NCBI GenBank assembly: GCA_900551325.1
Contig: URVM01000001.1
Coordinates: forward strand, 1 to 64,000
Source of the DNA: an uncultured Eubacteriales bacterium
Lineage (GTDB): Bacteria > Bacillota > Clostridia > Lachnospirales > Cellulosilyticaceae
Reading direction: 5' to 3'
DNA length: 64,000 nt
Shown: positions 63,005 to 64,000 of the stretch, in pieces
How the letters are laid out: each line of letters begins with the position of its first letter
Numbering within the stretch: position 1 is the stretch's first letter
Program-made: the position numbers and the translations under genes
The notes under the pieces: generated by a model
What the model was told of the DNA's origin: nothing
Databases searched by the model: none
The model's input: only the letters and a program-made list of their open reading frames with translations

Positions 63005-63586
63005 CTATTCTTCTATTTCATAGACAACAAATTGATTTGGTTTTACATCAAGTGCATTTGCCTCATCTGTATCAATGTGTAATTCAAGAGTATAACTTTC
63101 ATCTACACGCACTAATACATTATGCAAAGTACCTTTTCTTTCCCCTTCAAACTCAAGAGAAATCATATCTTTATCTTGAAGTCCAAATGCCTTAGCGTCT
63201 TCTGTAGACATATGTACATGTCGTTTAGCAACAATACATCCTTGTGTAAGTTTTACTTGTCCTTTTGGCCCTATAAGTGTTACACCTGGTGTACCTACAA
63301 TATCTCCTGAATCTCTAAGAGGTACTTGTAATTTTAAAAACATAGCATCTGTTTTTGAAATTTCTACCTGTGTCTCTTTTCTTAATGGACCAAGCACACG
63401 TACAGCCTCTAGTTGACGTCCACTTTCTCCTACAATAGTAACACGCTCATCTGCTGCATATTGACCACCCATTAAAGTCTTAATAGGATGAAGCTTAGCG
63501 CCTTCACCAAAAAGTACTTCTAAGTGCTCTTCACATAAATGAATGTGCCTTGCTGAAATGCCGACTGGTATCTCAAACTTTTTCAT
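63005..63586 (-). CDS. PduL-type phosphate acyltransferase
   Basis: The 193-residue protein has the two half-repeats of PduL with metal-binding residues: VGISARHIHLCEEHL, RVLGPLRKETQVEISKTDA, and VAKRHVHMSTEDAKAFGL in the second half. It exchanges phosphate and CoA on acetyl or propionyl groups. PduL enzymes in microcompartments bear an N-terminal encapsulation helix; this one starts at the catalytic domain, so it is more likely a cytosolic, Pta-like enzyme. AGGAGG precedes the ATG. It follows the manA-like gene by 46 bases. Confidence 0.92.
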   Translation of the reverse strand: MKKFEIPVGISARHIHLCEEHLEVLFGEGAKLHPIKTLMGGQYAADERVTIVGESGRQLEAVRVLGPLRKETQVEISKTDAMFLKLQVPLRDSGDIVGTPGVTLIGPKGQVKLTQGCIVAKRHVHMSTEDAKAFGLQDKDMISLEFEGERKGTLHNVLVRVDESYTLELHIDTDEANALDVKPNQFVVYEIEE

Positions 63587-63632
63587 TTTATGCCTCCTAG
63601 TATTAACTCAACCTTTGCTCCATACTGTTTTA

Positions 63633-64000
63633 TTAAGCTACAAAGCTCTTAAGTACTGTTAAATGACCTTTAATTTCATAATCACCTGTTGTAGCTGGAA
63701 TAAGGAAGCTATCTCCAAGTTTAATTTCTACTTCAAAGTCTCCTGCAACTAATGTACCTTCTCCCTCTACACATGTATAGATAAAGAATTTTTCTTCGTT
63801 ACTTCTATCTTTTAAGCTATCTTCTACCACGTATTTTTCTACTGTAAAGAATTCACCTTGGCAAAGTAAGTTCTCATTTATTGCAAGTGATGGTTGAAGT
63901 GTAAAATCTGTTACTTCCATAGCCTTATCAAGATGCATTTCACGACCACGGTTATAATCATATACACGATATGTAATATCGCTACTTTGTTGAATTTCTG
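63633..64000 (-). CDS. manA: Mannose-6-phosphate isomerase, class I, 3' part
   Basis: The gene runs off the right edge; 122 codons are visible. The frame reads EIQQSSDITYRVYDYNRGREMHLDKAME just inside the edge, a conserved part of the cupin domain of type I phosphomannose isomerases, and ends with the small C-terminal beta domain DFEVEIKLGDSFLIPATTGDYEI. An internal ATG at 63938 is not the true start because the frame continues upstream without a stop. It interconverts mannose-6-phosphate and fructose-6-phosphate. Confidence 0.88.
   Translation of the reverse strand, partial: EIQQSSDITYRVYDYNRGREMHLDKAMEVTDFTLQPSLAINENLLCQGEFFTVEKYVVEDSLKDRSNEEKFFIYTCVEGEGTLVAGDFEVEIKLGDSFLIPATTGDYEIKGHLTVLKSFVA

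Noticed and set aside
1..64000. CRISPR arrays, tRNA and rRNA genes
   Set aside because: No regularly spaced direct repeats of CRISPR type, no TTCGA-type tRNA arms in a cloverleaf and no rRNA-like stretch were found by reading; a scan with dedicated tools could still find a single tRNA.

Overview
The window reads as chromosome of a low-GC, spore-forming Clostridia bacterium. The evidence is a glmS ribozyme, a SigI/RsgI pair, an hsmRA-like heme operon, a PdaA-type cortex deacetylase, a GerMN-domain protein, a sensory [FeFe]-hydrogenase with a SpoIIE-type phosphatase, and strong AGGAGG ribosome sites. SigI/RsgI together with the other features would fit a Lachnospirales-type cellulolytic organism such as Cellulosilyticum, but the genus is a guess. 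No rRNA, tRNA, CRISPR array, complete insertion sequence or prophage was seen.

Region 1 (1-9.1 kb) is a patchwork accessory island. It holds a GNAT acetyltransferase, a 5'-truncated YbaK/ProX gene, an Rpn/PD-(D/E)XK nuclease, a small membrane protein, an erythromycin-esterase-type hydrolase, a membrane-anchored XRE regulator, two methyltransferases (one 5'-truncated), an aminoglycoside-phosphotransferase-like kinase and a tiny lipoprotein. Fragments of two of these genes are duplicated in the same 9 kb. The island is bounded by two inverted copies (61-307 and 8824-9075) of a structured, non-coding repeat of about 250 bp. Paired base changes between the copies preserve its stems, and at least three decayed fragments lie inside the island. 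I consider this element the least explained object in the window.

Region 2 (9.1-31 kb) is mostly housekeeping and envelope genes: a YjdF-like membrane protein, a P-type cation ATPase under a manganese (yybP-ykoY) riboswitch with a terminator switch, free-methionine sulfoxide reductase plus a phosphoesterase, PdaA, a flavoprotein, a hemerythrin with an altered ligand, a TudS-like desulfidase, a DUF2804 protein, a phosphodiester glycosidase, a VanY-type carboxypeptidase, aspartate-semialdehyde dehydrogenase, two MFS transporters, a LysR regulator, an amidohydrolase and a cell-wall amidase.

Region 3 (31-44 kb) is regulatory. It starts with a FabH-like ketosynthase that lacks two of the three catalytic residues, paired with a membrane chemoreceptor. 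Next come glmS with its ribozyme and a 0.45-kb gene-less stretch behind it that may be a non-coding RNA, a MarR/HsmA heme operon with a clear operator, an acidic PepSY protein divergent from sigI-rsgI, and an OmpR-type two-component system with a direct-repeat box in its own promoter.

Region 4 (44-64 kb) holds a DUF4358/MBOAT/DHHW O-acylation operon, the hydrogenase/phosphatase sensory operon, a MATE exporter, a lipoprotein/GerMN/transglutaminase operon, a four-gene MacA-MacB-TolC-like export operon, threonine ammonia-lyase, PduL and the 3' part of a mannose-6-phosphate isomerase that runs off the window. Most transcription units end in clear intrinsic terminators.
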